In this document: positions 52,398-53,288 of the stretch, piece after piece
How the letters are laid out: each line of letters starts with the position of its first letter
Numbering within the stretch: position 1 is the first letter of the stretch
NCBI RefSeq assembly: GCF_023218075.1
Contig: NZ_JALPTB010000046.1
Span: 1 to 53,288, forward strand
Length of the DNA: 53,288 nt
DNA from: Rhodococcus sp. HM1
GTDB lineage: Bacteria > Actinomycetota > Actinomycetes > Mycobacteriales > Mycobacteriaceae
Reading direction: 5' to 3'
Program-made: the position numbers and the translations under genes
The notes under the pieces: generated by a model
Seen by the model: the letters and a program-made list of their open reading frames with translations, nothing else
Told to the model about the DNA's origin: nothing
Databases searched by the model: none

Positions 52398-53288
52398 TCA
52401 GTCATGACGTGAAAGTCCGGATACAGCATGGAGATACGCGGAAGCTGCACCCTCGATCCGCGTACCCTCAACGATCATCGGCCAGGGCCCGTCCATACTG
52501 CTGGCGACGGCAGCGCGGCTGAGGTGACGCTCCCAGAACGCAGCGGACCCGAACTCCGAACGCCACTGCAACGCCGGCAGGGTAAGCCGGTGGAGGGTGT
52601 GCTCGTGGGTCGTGCCCATCGCGCCGTGCACTTGGTGGGTGTTGCGCACCACCACGGCCAGCGCCTGTGAGACCACGCTACGGGCCACCGCGACACGAAA
52701 GGATGAGAAGTCGCCGGCGAGGTCGTCGGTAAGAGCGTCTGCGAGAGCCGTGTCGACGGCGGCACGTGCGAGGACGGACTCGGCTGCAGTGTCGACCACG
52801 AGATTCTGCACGGACTGGAACCGCGCCAGGGGTCGGCCGAACTGAGTGCGGTCGGTGGTGTGTGCAATCGCCGAAGCCAGCATGCCCTCCATGGCGCCGA
52901 CGGACTGGATCGCACGGATGAGGGCGCCGCGCAGGACGTAGTCCTCGACGACATGGGTGGCCACAGGTGACCAGGTGACGTTACCGTCGACCCGGACCGA
53001 CCCGAGGGGCACCTCGGAGATACCCTCGACCGCCTTGACGGTCAGCCGATCGGTGGGCACGTCCGCGACCTCGTAGCCCGCATCGGCCCAGCGTACGCAG
53101 ACAACGGACCCGGTGGCACCGGCCCAGGGCACACGCCGCGCGAGGCCGTCCGCCCTCAGGACGGCGACGGTCGCTGTGTCCTGCGACGAGTCGTCGATGC
53201 CAGCCGCGCGCCGCAAGGGCCCCGCCAACAGATCGGTCTCGGCGAAGGGCACGGCCACGCCGCCAGCGGCGGTGGTTCGCAATAGAGC
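52398..53288 (-). CDS. Acyl-CoA dehydrogenase, 5' end outside the window
   Basis: The last 296 residues of an acyl-CoA dehydrogenase; the frame is open to the right edge, starting at ALLRTTAAGGVAVPFAETDL. The C-terminal FAD domain shows AIAHTTDRTQFGRPLARFQS and VQNLVVDTAAESVLARAAVD, then VVRNTHQVHGAMGTTHEHTL. The central strand domain is short and diverged, as in the small subunit-like members acting in steroid or branched substrate breakdown. A base Glu in the usual C-terminal place is not evident (Thr-His-Glu in GTTHEHTL may serve). Substrate unknown. Confidence 0.82.
   Translation of the reverse strand, partial: ALLRTTAAGGVAVPFAETDLLAGPLRRAAGIDDSSQDTATVAVLRADGLARRVPWAGATGSVVCVRWADAGYEVADVPTDRLTVKAVEGISEVPLGSVRVDGNVTWSPVATHVVEDYVLRGALIRAIQSVGAMEGMLASAIAHTTDRTQFGRPLARFQSVQNLVVDTAAESVLARAAVDTALADALTDDLAGDFSSFRVAVARSVVSQALAVVVRNTHQVHGAMGTTHEHTLHRLTLPALQWRSEFGSAAFWERHLSRAAVASSMDGPWPMIVEGTRIEGAASAYLHAVSGLSRHD

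Overview
The window reads as chromosomal DNA of a high-GC mycolic-acid actinobacterium, most likely a Rhodococcus or close Nocardiaceae relative. The evidence is very high GC, frequent GTG starts with GTGA/ATGA overlaps, the actinobacterial integration host factor mIHF, a PriA without helicase motifs, and a core gene order (pyrR-pyrB-pyrC-membrane protein-carA-carB-pyrF-mihF-gmk-rpoZ-coaBC-metK-priA ... fmt-rsmB) that matches the mycobacterial arrangement as I remember it.

Region 1 (1-11.85 kb, mixed strands): the start of a PfkB-type sugar kinase, rsmB and fmt, then genes that interrupt the core order. These are a secreted class-2 lipase, a molybdopterin oxidoreductase with a small helical partner, two CNNM/CorC-type membrane proteins, a hypothetical protein, and an HxlR regulator divergent from an alpha/beta hydrolase. 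Region 2 (11.85-29.54 kb, all minus strand): a housekeeping block for replication restart, SAM, CoA, RNA polymerase omega, GMP kinase, nucleoid packaging and the whole de novo UMP pathway up to OMP decarboxylase except pyrD and pyrE. It ends with nusB-efp-pepQ. The pyr operon carries a PyrR-type RNA hairpin just upstream of the pyrR ribosome binding site. Region 3 (29.6-38.7 kb): small membrane, stress and hydrolase genes, including a cold-shock protein, a class II amidotransferase, a patatin, a holin-like/phosphodiesterase fusion and an MBL hydrolase. An IS1182-type element with a 4-bp target duplication splits a pair of identical operator-like repeats.

Region 4 (38.7-43.4 kb) is degraded accessory DNA. 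It holds an IS5-type remnant inserted exactly in the stop codon of the MBL gene, a decayed aromatic meta-cleavage operon (hydroxylase tail, frameshifted hydrolase, dioxygenase lacking its C-terminus), an unknown membrane protein, and low-confidence small ORFs. Region 5 (43.4-53.3 kb) is catabolic. It has a succinate-semialdehyde-type dehydrogenase, an alpha/beta hydrolase with an SCP2-like partner divergent from a LysR regulator, the tail of a lost MFS transporter, and a second LysR regulator divergent from a CoA-acylating semialdehyde dehydrogenase and an iron alcohol dehydrogenase. An acyl-CoA dehydrogenase runs off the end. No rRNA, tRNA or CRISPR array was seen.
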